The notes under the pieces were generated by a model. The model made no database searches and was not told the DNA's origin. It saw only the letters and a program-made list of their open reading frames with translations. The position numbers and the translations under genes were made by a program. From Paenibacillus brasilensis (GTDB lineage: Bacteria; Bacillota; Bacilli; Paenibacillales; Paenibacillaceae): DNA of 64,000 bases. The DNA lies in assembly GCF_009363115.1 (NCBI RefSeq), contig NZ_CP045298.1, forward strand, positions 4,957,501 to 5,021,500, written 5' to 3'. Position 1 is the first letter of the stretch; each line of letters begins with the position of its first letter. Shown here one piece after another: positions 1 to 8,170 of this stretch.

Positions 1-458
1 ATGACCAGCTGTTCACCCATCTGGAGCTGCTTCCGAAGGATGCGTTTCATGCGGAAGTGACGAGCGTGATCCCGTCCGTGTCGCAAACGTTCGGGCATAT
101 GTACATGTTCGAACAGCTCTATATGTACGTGCTTGCGGAAGTTCCTAACGAGGGCATTTTCCCGAAGATCCCGGGTTGGAGGGAGGAAGCGCAAGACATA
201 ACGGTTGATCAAATGCGGAGGCTGTTCGCCGGCGGTGCTGAACAGTTTCGCGATTTGCTGAGGCGGACGCCCGACACGGACAAGGCTATGACAATCGAGC
301 ATCCGAGTTACGGCCGTCTCGATACGTATTTCTCCGACATCCTGCGTCATGTGGTCAACCACGGGACATATCACCGGGGCAATGTGACCGCGATGCTGAG
401 GCAGCAAGGGTATGCCGGGGTCCCGACCGATTATATGTTTTATTTGATGGAACGGTAG
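1..458 (+). CDS. DinB-family protein, 5' end outside window
   Basis: The reading frame is open from the window edge (codons from base 3) through an internal GTG at 57 to the stop at 458, so the true start lies upstream. The protein has the DinB/YfiT four-helix pattern: an early His (FGHMY) and a late HxxxHRG box (NHGTYHRGN) followed by LRQQG. These three histidines form the usual metal site. DinB-like proteins are putative metal-dependent thiol-S-transferases or hydrolases, often stress induced; the substrate cannot be told from sequence. A strong hairpin follows 24 bases downstream, so this is probably the last gene of its unit. The family call is firm, the function open. Confidence 0.85.
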   Translation, partial: DQLFTHLELLPKDAFHAEVTSVIPSVSQTFGHMYMFEQLYMYVLAEVPNEGIFPKIPGWREEAQDITVDQMRRLFAGGAEQFRDLLRRTPDTDKAMTIEHPSYGRLDTYFSDILRHVVNHGTYHRGNVTAMLRQQGYAGVPTDYMFYLMER

Positions 459-481
459 GAAGGTCAGCGGTAAACGGATGT

Positions 482-520
482 GAGGAGAGGCAGGCCCGGT
501 TTTCGGGCCTGCCTCTCCTC
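482..520 (+). terminator. Strong hairpin after the DinB gene, T-tract missing
   Basis: A perfect 17-bp stem (482-498 with 504-520) closes on a GTTTT loop. A factor-independent terminator should continue into a T run. Instead the sequence turns directly into the LacI relic at about 521, suggesting a rearrangement junction cut the tail. Confidence 0.75.
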
Positions 521-522
521 GT

Positions 523-1192
523 ATGCTCAGTCATCAGAAGGTGAAGAGTGGAGTTTCCCAATGGTCATACAAAGTGGCTGGTATTGTTGGCATTACTTAC
601 AATGATATAGAGAACAGCGTAAGCAATGATATTCCGATTCTAAGTATTGACAGGCATTTCAACAAAAAAATTACCTGTGTGACCTCGGATAATTATGAGG
701 GAGGGCGTCTGGCTTTGAAGGAACTTGTTAAAGCAGGAGCCCAGAGACCGGCTTTTATGGGAAGTGTAACTTCCGTTTTTAGTGAAACCATGAATCGAAG
801 AAAAGGTTTCATTGATGAGGCGAAAAAATTAGGTGTCGACTATGTTGTATACGAGAAACCAGATTGTGGACGACGATGCCTATTTTGGCGAATTTCTATC
901 TAAGCATCAGGATGTGGACGGCATTTTCGCTATTACCGATATGTTAGCCGCCAAATATATAGAAAGAGCAGGTAGGCAGGGTATTCGCGTTCCAGAGGAT
1001 GCAAAGGTCATTGGTTACGATGGCATTCAGGATCATCCTTATTTTCATCCGGTATTGTCTACCATCAGGCAGCCAGTGGAGGAAATGGCACGTATGACAA
1101 TCAGACTGCTGTATAAAAAGATAGAGGGTAAAACTTTAGATCAGCAAGTGTATCGTCTCCCCGTTATTTTCAGGCAAGGCGAAACGACATGA
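523..1192 (+). pseudogene. LacI-family sugar regulator, truncated and frameshifted
   Basis: The translated pieces match the periplasmic-binding-like effector domain of LacI regulators: SIDRHF, SDNYEGGRLALKEL, then after a shift DVDGIFAITD, VPEDAKVIGYDG and STIRQPVEEM. The N-terminal helix-turn-helix that would bind the operator is absent, and the frame changes near 860 (first part ends 903, second continues from about 865). It therefore cannot act as a repressor. Two LacI-type palindromic operators lie just downstream, in front of the permease stub, so this was probably the local regulator of a sugar-uptake operon. Confidence 0.85.
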
Positions 1193-1267
1193 TTTTTATT
1201 GTAAAGTATTAGCTCATTCAGTTGGATCTCAGTCTGGATCTACAAACTCGACTTTTTCTTATAATAA

Positions 1268-1282
1268 ATTGGAAACGTTTCA
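1268..1282. promoter_or_regulatory. LacI/CcpA-type operator, upstream copy
   Basis: TTGGAAACGTTTCA contains the palindromic core GAAACGTTTC typical of LacI-family operators and cre sites. It lies between the lacI relic and the permease stub. Confidence 0.65.
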
Positions 1283-1450
1283 TTTGGAAATCAAACTACT
1301 CTGTTAAAAGATCAAAGGAATAAGTTTGGATCAACAAATGCATCGTCTTCCTGTTATTTTAAGGCAAGATTGTTTTTGATTTTAGAAAAACTTCAATTTA
1401 TTCGGTCGGTTCATGTATGAATCTGCCGACTGACGTTTTTCTTATAGCAA

Positions 1451-1465
1451 ATTGGAAACGTTTCA
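1451..1465. promoter_or_regulatory. LacI/CcpA-type operator, downstream copy
   Basis: A second ATTGGAAACGTTTCA, 183 bp after the first and about 37 bp before the permease start codon. The position fits repression, or catabolite control, of the lplB-type gene. Confidence 0.65.
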
Positions 1466-1501
1466 AAAATGAAAATATCCTATGACAAGAAAGGGAGTGT
1501 A

Positions 1502-1969
1502 ATGGTGAATTCAAGAATTAGCGAGTTAGATCATTCCACGATCAAGCCAAATCGCAAAATATGGAACCAGATCAAACGTGACTATGAACTATATCTGTTT
1601 TTGCTGCCAATCATTATTATTTATCTCGTATTTAAGTACTATCCGATGTATGGAATACAAATTGCTTTTAAGGATTTTTCACCAAGTCGGGGAATCTGGG
1701 GAAGCGAGTGGGTAGGATTTAAGCACTTTATTGATTTTTTCGATTCCTATAACTTCTGGACGATCATGACCAATACGCTTACACTCAGTGCTCTATCGCT
1801 TGTGTTTAGCTTCCCAGCTCCGATTATTATAGCGATTATGCTCAATCAGATGCTGGCCAAGAGATACAAGAAAATTGTACAGACTGTAATTTATGCCCCA
1901 CACTTTATTTCTACCGTAGTGCTCGTCGGTATGCTTAATGTTTTTCTGTCTCCAAACAGCGGAATTGTG
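1502..1969 (+). pseudogene. LplB-type ABC sugar permease, N-terminal stub
   Basis: Starts at ATG 1502 behind AAAGGGAGTG. The first ~156 residues match the N-terminus of LplB/YteP-type binding-protein-dependent permeases: a charged lead (NQIKRDYELY), a first membrane segment (LFLLPIIIIYLVF), KYYPMYGIQIAFKDFSP and further membrane segments up to LNVFLSPNSGIV. The EAA loop and C-terminal half are missing. At about 1969 the frame runs without a stop into a tyrosine-recombinase tail. The protein could not form a transporter. A matching LplC C-terminus and solute-binding-protein N-terminus lie at 47.7-48.0 kb. Confidence 0.85.
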
Positions 1970-2392
1970 AAGAAGAGTATCCTAGTGAGGGTTTCGAAAA
2001 CCAGAGCCGGGGAAAATCGAACCGTCTATGTTACTTCTGATACGATCAATTTATTCCAGGATTATATTATTGAATTTCACAGTTCACAAACCAGTATTGA
2101 TCACGTTTTTTTTAATTTAAGTGGTAAAAATAAAGGTGAGCAGATGTCCTATTGGGGTTTGCAGGCGCTGATAAAGCGTTTAAATCGGAAAGCTGAGGTA
2201 GACTTCACCGCCCACATGTTTCGTCATACATGTGCAACACAATTAAACGATAAAGGTATCAGTGCTGTCTCACTGAAAAATTTATTAGGGCATGCCCACA
2301 TCCAAACTACTCTCCAAATGTACGTCCATCCTTCTGACGAGACTATCCGGAAGCACTGGGAACAAGCTATTTCTCATGAAAGTAAGGAGTAA
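1970..2392 (+). pseudogene. Tyrosine recombinase (Tn554 TnpA-like), C-terminal part
   Basis: In frame with the permease stub. This is the catalytic end of a tyrosine recombinase: HMFRHTCATQLNDKG (HxxR), then LLGHAHIQTTLQMY with the second His and the nucleophilic Tyr. The N-terminal DNA-binding domain and the first catalytic Arg box are missing. It is followed after 3 bases by tnpB, as in Tn554-type elements (tnpA-tnpB-tnpC), so it is read as the TnpA remnant of that set. Not expected to be active. Confidence 0.8.
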
Positions 2393-2423
2393 TGCATGAA
2401 TCAAGTTATTCAACAATTAGCTA

Positions 2424-3255
2424 GGGCCTGTACGCAAACTGTACAACTCATAAAAATCTAGTAAAATAAGGAATATGAGACGAAGATATGAGTTAACAGA
2501 TGAAGAATGGAATATCCTTGAACCCTTGCTGCCCCCGGCCCGAAAAAAACAAGGAGGACGTCCACCTAAAGATCGGCGTCAGATGCTGAATGCCGTGCTA
2601 TGGGTTGCTCGAACGGGAGCGCCATGGCGAGATTTACCGAGTACGTATGGTCCCTGGTCTTCTGCCTATAGTTTTTTCTGGCGGTTGCAAAAAGCGAATA
2701 TTTGGAATGAAATCTTGAAGCATGTCGCCATCGAACCCGATTGGGAGCAAGTGATGATTGATGCTACCATCGTTCGCGTCCATCAGCATGGAGCGGGCGC
2801 AAAAGGGGGCAGGATCGGCAAGCCATCGGGCGTTCGCGCGGAGGATTAACCACCAAAATTCATGCGATGGTGGATGCGCTTGGCTATCCGCTGCGTTTCG
2901 AATTGACGCCAGGACAAGACCACGATTCGGTCACGGGCTATCGCCTTCTTCATGGACTGGACGTTTGCCCGGGAGAAGTGTTAGCGGATCGCGCCTACGA
3001 TACCAATGCGATTTTAGAGCTTTTGCAAAGCCGATCCATTACTCCGGTGATCCCATGCAAACGCAATCGGCGGGTAAAGCGTCCGTTAGATTCGGAGACG
3101 TATAAAGAGCGACACTTAGTTGAATGCTTTTTCAACAAAGTTAAAAACTATCGACGCCTGGCTCCCTCGCTATGAAAAAACAGCAAACATGTTCATGGCT
3201 TTTTTGACGCTACTTTCTATTCGTTTATGGCTTAAATAGGTTTGCGTACAGGCCC
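2424..3255 (+). mobile_element. IS5-family (IS427-type) insertion sequence, 832 bp
   Basis: Both ends carry a 16-bp terminal inverted repeat, GGGCCTGTACGCAAAC at the left and its complement at the right. The element is flanked by a TA duplication (2422-2423 and 3256-3257), as expected for the IS427 group. It sits inside tnpB. Confidence 0.9.
2475..3239 (+). pseudogene. IS427-type DDE transposase, two frame changes
   Basis: ORF A (2475-2849) begins with the usual MRRRYELTDEEWNILEPLLPP and carries the first catalytic Asp (MIDATIVRVHQHGAGAKGG). ORF B (to 3175) has ADRAYDTNAI (second Asp) and ECFFNKVKNYRRLA (Glu). A-to-B switching is a -1 shift at A AAA GGG (2801-2807), in the right phase for the programmed frameshift common in this group. 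A second shift near 3163-3168 then returns to the first frame for RYEKTANMFMAFLTL. That second one is not usual and probably inactivates the copy, or is a one-base error. Confidence 0.85.
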
Positions 3256-5224
3256 TAATAAGAAGATCAATTCACTCTTGCCGCTACCGGAATATTTTAC
3301 GAATGATATTTGGGAAAGCAATGCTATGGCTGAGATCCTTCACCTGAAGCATTTTCCTAACTATAATAGAAATTTTCGATTCGATATGATTGAAAATCCT
3401 AATTTTAGAGAGGAAGTAAAACGATACTTCTACACCAATTTAATAAACGGTCGCTGGTGCCTTGCAACGATGGTTGGTCAAACTTATACCTCTGCTCTCT
3501 TCTTCAGTAAGTTCATATCGGATATTTATCCTGAAGCAATAAGTATCCTGGATTGTCCTCAGGAAAAGGTCAGGAAATTATATCTCGTACATTTAAAGAA
3601 CCATAAAAAGGCAAGAGTTACTTCCAGTAAACCGTCACGAATGAGCTCCTCATACAGATATTTCTACTCAGTTGTTGATCAAGTCTATAAATTTCTATTT
3701 GATTTATATGATGATCGGTCCGAAGAAGAGAAAGATATATGGAGTATTGAAAAGCTAGGCTTACCTTACAATATGTCTCGTAGAGAAACACAAATTAATT
3801 TCACAAATATACACGCTACTTACAGGGGGTTTGTAAAAAAATATTTCTATCACGTTTTGATTCTTCAACGACAAATCAGCATTGCCACTGCATTTAATAT
3901 TTTGAAAAAAGTGTATCTATTTTTTAATTTTATTGCTGAGAGACATCCGGATTGGACTGATACTAGAAACCTTCAGAGAACTGACATTGAAGCATTTTTA
4001 GAGCATATATGGAAAGTTGATATGGGTGGTAACAATCATATCAAAATTAGAACGCCCAGCAGCCGGCATGTTAGCGAGTGTATAGCAAATGCTAGAAGGA
4101 TATTGGAATATGCTCAGATTTATGGATGGAATGAAGCTCCTACGGAGCCTGTTCACCTATTAATAGTGAAAGAAGATATGCCAAGAAGGGAAAGAAAGAA
4201 TTATTATGTCACATCAAGCACATACCTGACCATATATGGGAGCAGGTACAGAATAATCTGCATCTGCTCCATTCATCTTTAGCTCGATTGGTACTTGTAA
4301 TGGAAGCCAGCGGTTTCCGAGTGTCCGATGTATGTCAATTAGATGTGGATTGCCTGGTATACAAATCTAATGGTTGGTGGCTTAAAGGTGACCAGCGTAA
4401 GGTCAATCATATAGATCACCTGGTTCCCATATCCGAAGAAATTGTATCAGTCGTAAAACCCCAGCAGGAATACCTTCAGACTGAAGAAATCTATAACCCA
4501 TATCGTTTTCTATTTCCCCATGTCATTGGCAAAGCGTCTGGTAAAGCAATGTCTCAGAAAACGGTTAGTACAGCTCTTGACCGTCTAGCAGAGAAACTTG
4601 ACCTTCGTGATACTGCCGGGAACATATACAATTTTAGAAACCATGCTTTCAGGCATCGTTATGGAGTGAATTTGATCAACAACGGAATGCAAATTCTACA
4701 CGTTCAAAAGCTCATGGCTCAAACGAGTCCAGAAATGACTCTTACGTATGCTCGTATTCTGGATGATACCCTTCGTAAAGAGTGGGAAAAAGCTCATACC
4801 TCTATCCGCCTGAATGTAACCGGCAAACCCGTCATGGTAGATATTTCAGTACAAGCCGAGGAAAACGGGCTTGAGCTAGATTGGATACGACATCATTTGG
4901 ATTCCGTCCGGATGGATCATGGATTTTGCATTAAAAGCCCCAAGTTACACTGTGATTTTCTAGAACAGACTTTGGAACCACCCTGTATTAAAAATAATTG
5001 TCGGAGCTTCCATGTGGATACTACATTCTTGGACTATTACACGAGTCAGATTGATCAATTGGAGAGCGACGTAGCTGTATATATGGCTAAAGGTAGAACA
5101 CGCTCCATAGAGCTGGTACAGCTTAAAATAAAGCGTTATAAGGAGATCAGGGATTCACTTTTGGCTGACAAGCCGATTATGGGGATAGAAAAAGATAAGC
5201 GGGAATATGTCGGGAGTGAACGTC

Positions 5225-5472
5225 ATGGCCAATAAACATCCGGATGTATCCGGGTTAAAAATAATGCAATACAAAAAAGAGAACTTGCTATAGCTCGTGG
5301 GTGGGCTGCTGTAAGATCACTGCAAGCAGAAGGTGTTCAGGTTAATTTTAGTTCAGTTTCAAATCACTCAGGTGTTTCTAAGTCATTCCTTTATGGACAT
5401 TCTGAGTTACGCACAGAAATTGGACGTTTACGAGGTCTAGCGCCCGCTGATAGCCGCAATGGCGGGCGTTGA
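5225..5472 (+). pseudogene. Tn554 TnpC-like / DUF6262 accessory protein, frameshifted
   Basis: Overlaps the tnpB stop by 11 bases, the usual order in Tn554-type elements. It reads MANKHPDVSGLK, then needs one extra A in the A run near 5258 to continue as AIQKRELAIARGWAAVRSL, VNFSSVSNHSGVSKSFLYG and HSELRTEIGRLRGL up to a TGA at 5472. The VSKSFLY helix-turn-helix and TEIGRLR tail match the small DUF6262 proteins that accompany these recombinases. A GC-rich inverted repeat (CGCCCGC with GCGGGCG) covers its last codons. Confidence 0.7.
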
Positions 5473-5539
5473 GCAACTTAAGTGACAGCTATGAAAACTT
5501 GTGATCATTTTAAAAATCAACTAAGACAGGATGTGCACC

Positions 5540-5905
5540 ATGGAAAATTATCCGGGATCAAGGCGTGATGAACGAAAGAAATGGAACAGTGCTTTCATAT
5601 TACCAGAGCATCGCAAACGCATTAATGAATTTTATTTATCCCAAAACGATGTTCCCCAGCCTGCATTAAGCTCTGATGAATTAGAAGAACTAAATTATGC
5701 GGTGCTTCAATATTTAAATGAGCGTTGTGCCGTAGAGATTACCTATTATCGGCAGAAAGCAATTCATCGTATCACAGGGTATTTGATAAAATGTGATCCA
5801 ATAAGCGGTATTCTAACTCTCCAGAATCTTGGCCAAGATTTTAAACGCCTCCTCTTGAGCGAGGTGTTATCAATACGATTATCTTCTGAAGTTGAGCCCA
5901 AGTAA
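5540..5905 (+). CDS. YolD-like protein
   Basis: The 121-residue product matches the YolD family: a basic start, a WNSAFILPEHRKRINEF box, a DELEELNYAVLQYL helix and a small beta-rich C-terminus. YolD-like proteins often sit beside Y-family polymerase genes (UvrX/ImpB type) in Bacillales and are linked to DNA damage or mobile elements; no polymerase gene is seen here. ATG 5540 is preferred over the in-frame ATG at 5531 because AGG lies at a workable distance, but neither has a good ribosome site. It may be a passenger of the Tn554-like element. Confidence 0.7.
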   Translation: MENYPGSRRDERKKWNSAFILPEHRKRINEFYLSQNDVPQPALSSDELEELNYAVLQYLNERCAVEITYYRQKAIHRITGYLIKCDPISGILTLQNLGQDFKRLLLSEVLSIRLSSEVEPK

Positions 5906-6241
5906 AATTATACAAGCTATGCTTGATTTTCTTTCCTTGTTTTGTTTGAAGAGGATATGGATGTATTATCTCGTAATATGCGAATGCCGAGAGAAGGATG
6001 CGCCACGGTTCCTTAAAGCCGGAATGCTGGAATCGTATTACAACATAAGAAGACCGTGAGCACAGCGTCCCAGTAGGGGCGTACTGGCTCTAAGGTTAGA
6101 GAGGTTCCGCCAACAAAACGCAGAGTTCGTAGGCTAAAGAGAAGAATTCAGTAAAATAGCATCTTTTCGGTACGTTAATGAATGCAGCACAAATGAAAAT
6201 GATGTTTATATGAAGAAAATAAAGTTCTAGACTGGGAAATA
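5906..6241. other. Gap between yolD and IS110 copy 1
   Basis: No gene was recognised. One frame reads REKDAPRFLKAGMLESYYN before a stop and may be a gene fragment. The last ~25 bases belong to the dispersed palindromic repeat into which IS110 copy 1 inserted. Confidence 0.4.
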
Positions 6242-6317
6242 AAAGTATTAGACGCCCATGCCGCTAACGCAGCACCATCAGATGATGAAAATGGTAGGCA
6301 TGCGATATAATTTACTT

Positions 6318-6470
6318 ACGGCTGGCGAAGGCAGGTCGGCAGTCAATGGTGCTTCGAGCCCGAGTATTAGACTGACCCTAACGACCAGGTGCACCACAGA
6401 TTGTTGCTCCGAATTTGGAAGCACGCAGGATAGAATAACCATATGTGGTTGTTGCACCAGCCCCTTCAAT
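6318..6470 (+). ncRNA. Predicted IS110 bridge RNA, copy 1
   Basis: A perfect TATAAT lies at 6306-6311 in the noncoding left end. Downstream are two consecutive stem-loops. Target loop: stem GGTCG 6334-6338 with CGACC 6382-6386, hairpin 6348-6361, and two guide-like strands, CGGCAGTC (6337-6344) and AGTATTAGACTGAC (6363-6376). Both read the reconstructed target. Donor loop: stem GGTGCA 6388-6393 with TGCACC 6453-6458, inner hairpin 6405-6423, and CAGGATAGA (6426-6434), identical to the right end at 7822-7830. The second donor guide was not resolved. IS110 enzymes are known to use such RNAs; transcription here is inferred. Confidence 0.7.
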
Positions 6471-6497
6471 CTTGCTGCCGTAAGGAGAAGGCTACGA

Positions 6498-7718
6498 ATG
6501 GACGTTGTTTACAGTCATGTGTGCGGACTTGACGTTCATAAAAAGAACATCGTTGCCTGCACCATCACGCCTGAAGGTAAAGAAATCCGTACGTTTGGCA
6601 CGATGACCGACGATTTAATTTTGCTTGTAGATTGGCTCAAAGCCAAGGAATGCACTCATGTAGCGATGGAAAGCACTGGAGCATATTGGAAACCAATCTA
6701 CAACCTGTTGGAGCTTGAGGAGATTGAGACTCTTGTTGTGAATGCCCAGCACATCAAGAATGTTCCGGGACGCAAGACTGACGTCAAAGACGCGGAATGG
6801 ATTGCTGGATTGCTCCGGCATGGTCTATTGAAGGGTAGCTTTATCCCAAATCGCGAGCAAAGAGAGCTGAGGGAATTGATTCGCTACCGCCGTAGTCTCA
6901 TCGAAGAGCGAGCTCGGGAAGTCAGCCGCATTCAAAAGGTGCTGGAAGGAGCAAACATCAAGCTTTCCTCGGTTGCCAGCAATGTGCTTGGGAAATCAGG
7001 ACGTGCAATGATTGAGGCGATGATTGCTGGCGAAACCAATCCTGAAGCTTTATCTGATCTTGCAAAACGAAAGTTGAAAAGCAAAAAAGCGGATTTGAAG
7101 CGAGCATTGAACGGCTTAATGGGCCCTCATCAGAAACTGATGCTGGGAGCTCAGCTCCGTCACGTCGATTATTTGGACGAAGAGATTGGCAGGTTGGATG
7201 AGGAAATTAAAAAGCGCATGCTCCCTTTTGATGAAGACTTGGAACTGCTTGACACCATCCCAGGTGTGGCACGAAGAACAGCAGAGACTATTCTAGCCGA
7301 AATTGGCTCTAATATGAATCAGTATCCTTCCGCCGCCCATTTATGTTCTTGGGCAGGGCTGTGTCCGGGTCAGAATGAAAGCGCCGGAAAACGATTGTCC
7401 GGCAAGACGCGAAAAGGAAATAAGAAACTCCGAAGTACGCTTGTAGAAGCTGCGAAGGCTGCGGCTAGAACAAAAGAAACGTATTTATCCAGCCAGTATC
7501 ATCGGATTTCCGCGCGTCGGGGAGCTAACCGAGCGACGGTTGCAGTAGCACACAGTATATTATCTATGGTTTACTATATTCTTAAGCGGAAACAACCCTA
7601 CATCGAGCTAGGTCCAACCTACTACGAGGAACGAAAACGGGATGTGATCATCAAGCATTCCATTAAGAAACTGGAGTCATTAGGTGTATCAATTACTGTG
7701 AATACGGCAGCTTCCTGA
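6498..7718 (+). CDS. IS110-family transposase (bridge-RNA-guided recombinase), copy 1
   Basis: Starts at ATG 6498 behind AAGGAGAAGG. The open frame upstream to 6258 is noncoding RNA sequence, not protein. The 406-residue enzyme has the RuvC-like DEDD domain (GLDVHKKNIVACT, MESTGAYWKPIYN, GRKTDVKDAEWIAGLL), a long coiled middle, and the Transposase_20 domain with LLDTIPGVARRTAETILAEI, AGLCPGQNESAGKRLSGKTR (catalytic Ser) and GNKKLRSTLVEAA. It cuts and rejoins DNA with no DDE chemistry. Intact. It differs from copy 2 at only a few residues (for example CT/CA, KAK/KVK, DAE/DTE, TNP/TDP, EER/EKR). Confidence 0.95.
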   Translation: MDVVYSHVCGLDVHKKNIVACTITPEGKEIRTFGTMTDDLILLVDWLKAKECTHVAMESTGAYWKPIYNLLELEEIETLVVNAQHIKNVPGRKTDVKDAEWIAGLLRHGLLKGSFIPNREQRELRELIRYRRSLIEERAREVSRIQKVLEGANIKLSSVASNVLGKSGRAMIEAMIAGETNPEALSDLAKRKLKSKKADLKRALNGLMGPHQKLMLGAQLRHVDYLDEEIGRLDEEIKKRMLPFDEDLELLDTIPGVARRTAETILAEIGSNMNQYPSAAHLCSWAGLCPGQNESAGKRLSGKTRKGNKKLRSTLVEAAKAAARTKETYLSSQYHRISARRGANRATVAVAHSILSMVYYILKRKQPYIELGPTYYEERKRDVIIKHSIKKLESLGVSITVNTAAS

Positions 7719-7833
7719 TCGTTATGCAAACCATACATTACTAATGCCCCTGGCTATTTTTTGTTTGCCGGAGGGTCGCTTTCTTGTTGCCTTTTTTAGG
7801 TGTTCTACGGAGCGATATTTTCAGGATAGACTG

Positions 7834-8170
7834 ACGTTTCTTCATTAAGCTAACGGGCAGTAGAGCACGATTGTGAATTTATATAGGTACAACTTGTACC
7901 TTGCGGCTAGCCACAGCCATATAAAACCGATGCGGCTAACAAGGCCAGATTTAAAGGGCAAATCTCCATGCATGATTTGAGAGCATGGAGACTTATTTTA
8001 GTTTTATTATTACAAATAGGCAAACATGACACCATCCAATTGCCAATATGAGGGAGGATGGGGTAAACGGCAAATAGCATGCATTAAGAATCCGCTATTG
8101 CTGTATTCTGATCGGGACGTCTTGCCGGAAACAGGCAGATCAGCGATGTTGTTAGTTCCAGCCTATAGGT
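7834..8170. other. Gap after IS110 copy 1: repeat arm and a hairpin
   Basis: The first ~30 bases are the right half of the palindromic repeat split by IS110 (CTAACGGGCAG at 7850). A hairpin TCTCCATGC/GCATGGAGA (7963-7991) followed by a T-rich tail looks like a terminator. No gene was recognised. Confidence 0.5.

Larger units (their letters stand above)
1129..1465 (+). repeat. Degenerate tandem duplication of the lacI 3' end plus operator
   Basis: The stretch from about 1129 to 1283 recurs, diverged, at about 1315-1465. Both halves carry the lacI tail (GATCARCAARTGYATCGTC, CCTGTTATTTT-like) followed by CTTATARYAAATTGG and the operator. The offset is 183-190 bp. This looks like a partial tandem duplication that doubled the operator. 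Confidence 0.7.
2396..5235 (+). pseudogene. Tn554 TnpB-like recombinase, split by an IS and frameshifted
   Basis: Begins ATG 2396 three bases after tnpA. After nine codons it is split by the IS at 2424-3255. Removing the IS and one TA copy restores the frame exactly (MNQVIQQLA then NKKINSLLPLPEYF). The long N-terminal part is typical of TnpB. A one-base shift near 4222-4225 separates it from the catalytic half (4288-5235 frame): EASGFRVSDVCQL, HAFRHRYGVNLINNG, and MTLTYARI with the nucleophilic Tyr. A Cys/His-rich tail (DHGFCIKS, CDFLEQT, CIKNNCRSF) resembles the metal-binding end of TnpB proteins. Intact length would be about 665 residues. Confidence 0.8.
6252..7829 (+). mobile_element. IS110-family element, copy 1 (complete)
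   Basis: Comparison with copy 2 at 52.2 kb gives about 1.58 kb of near-identical DNA. There are no terminal inverted repeats, as expected for IS110. Read on the minus strand, a CT dinucleotide flanks the element at both ends inside GTCTA, and is taken as the crossover core (6250-6251 and 7828-7829). The left noncoding end is ~245 bp, the right ~110 bp. The inner half of the target is AGTATT on the left and ACTGACG on the right; joined, they give AGTATTAGACTGACG, which matches a guide-like stretch inside the element. Confidence 0.9.

Noticed and set aside
6258..6497. 80-codon N-terminal extension of the IS110 transposase frame (also 52186-52425)
   Set aside because: It is not transposase-like, lies before the ribosome site of ATG 6498, and overlaps the predicted bridge RNA with its promoter.
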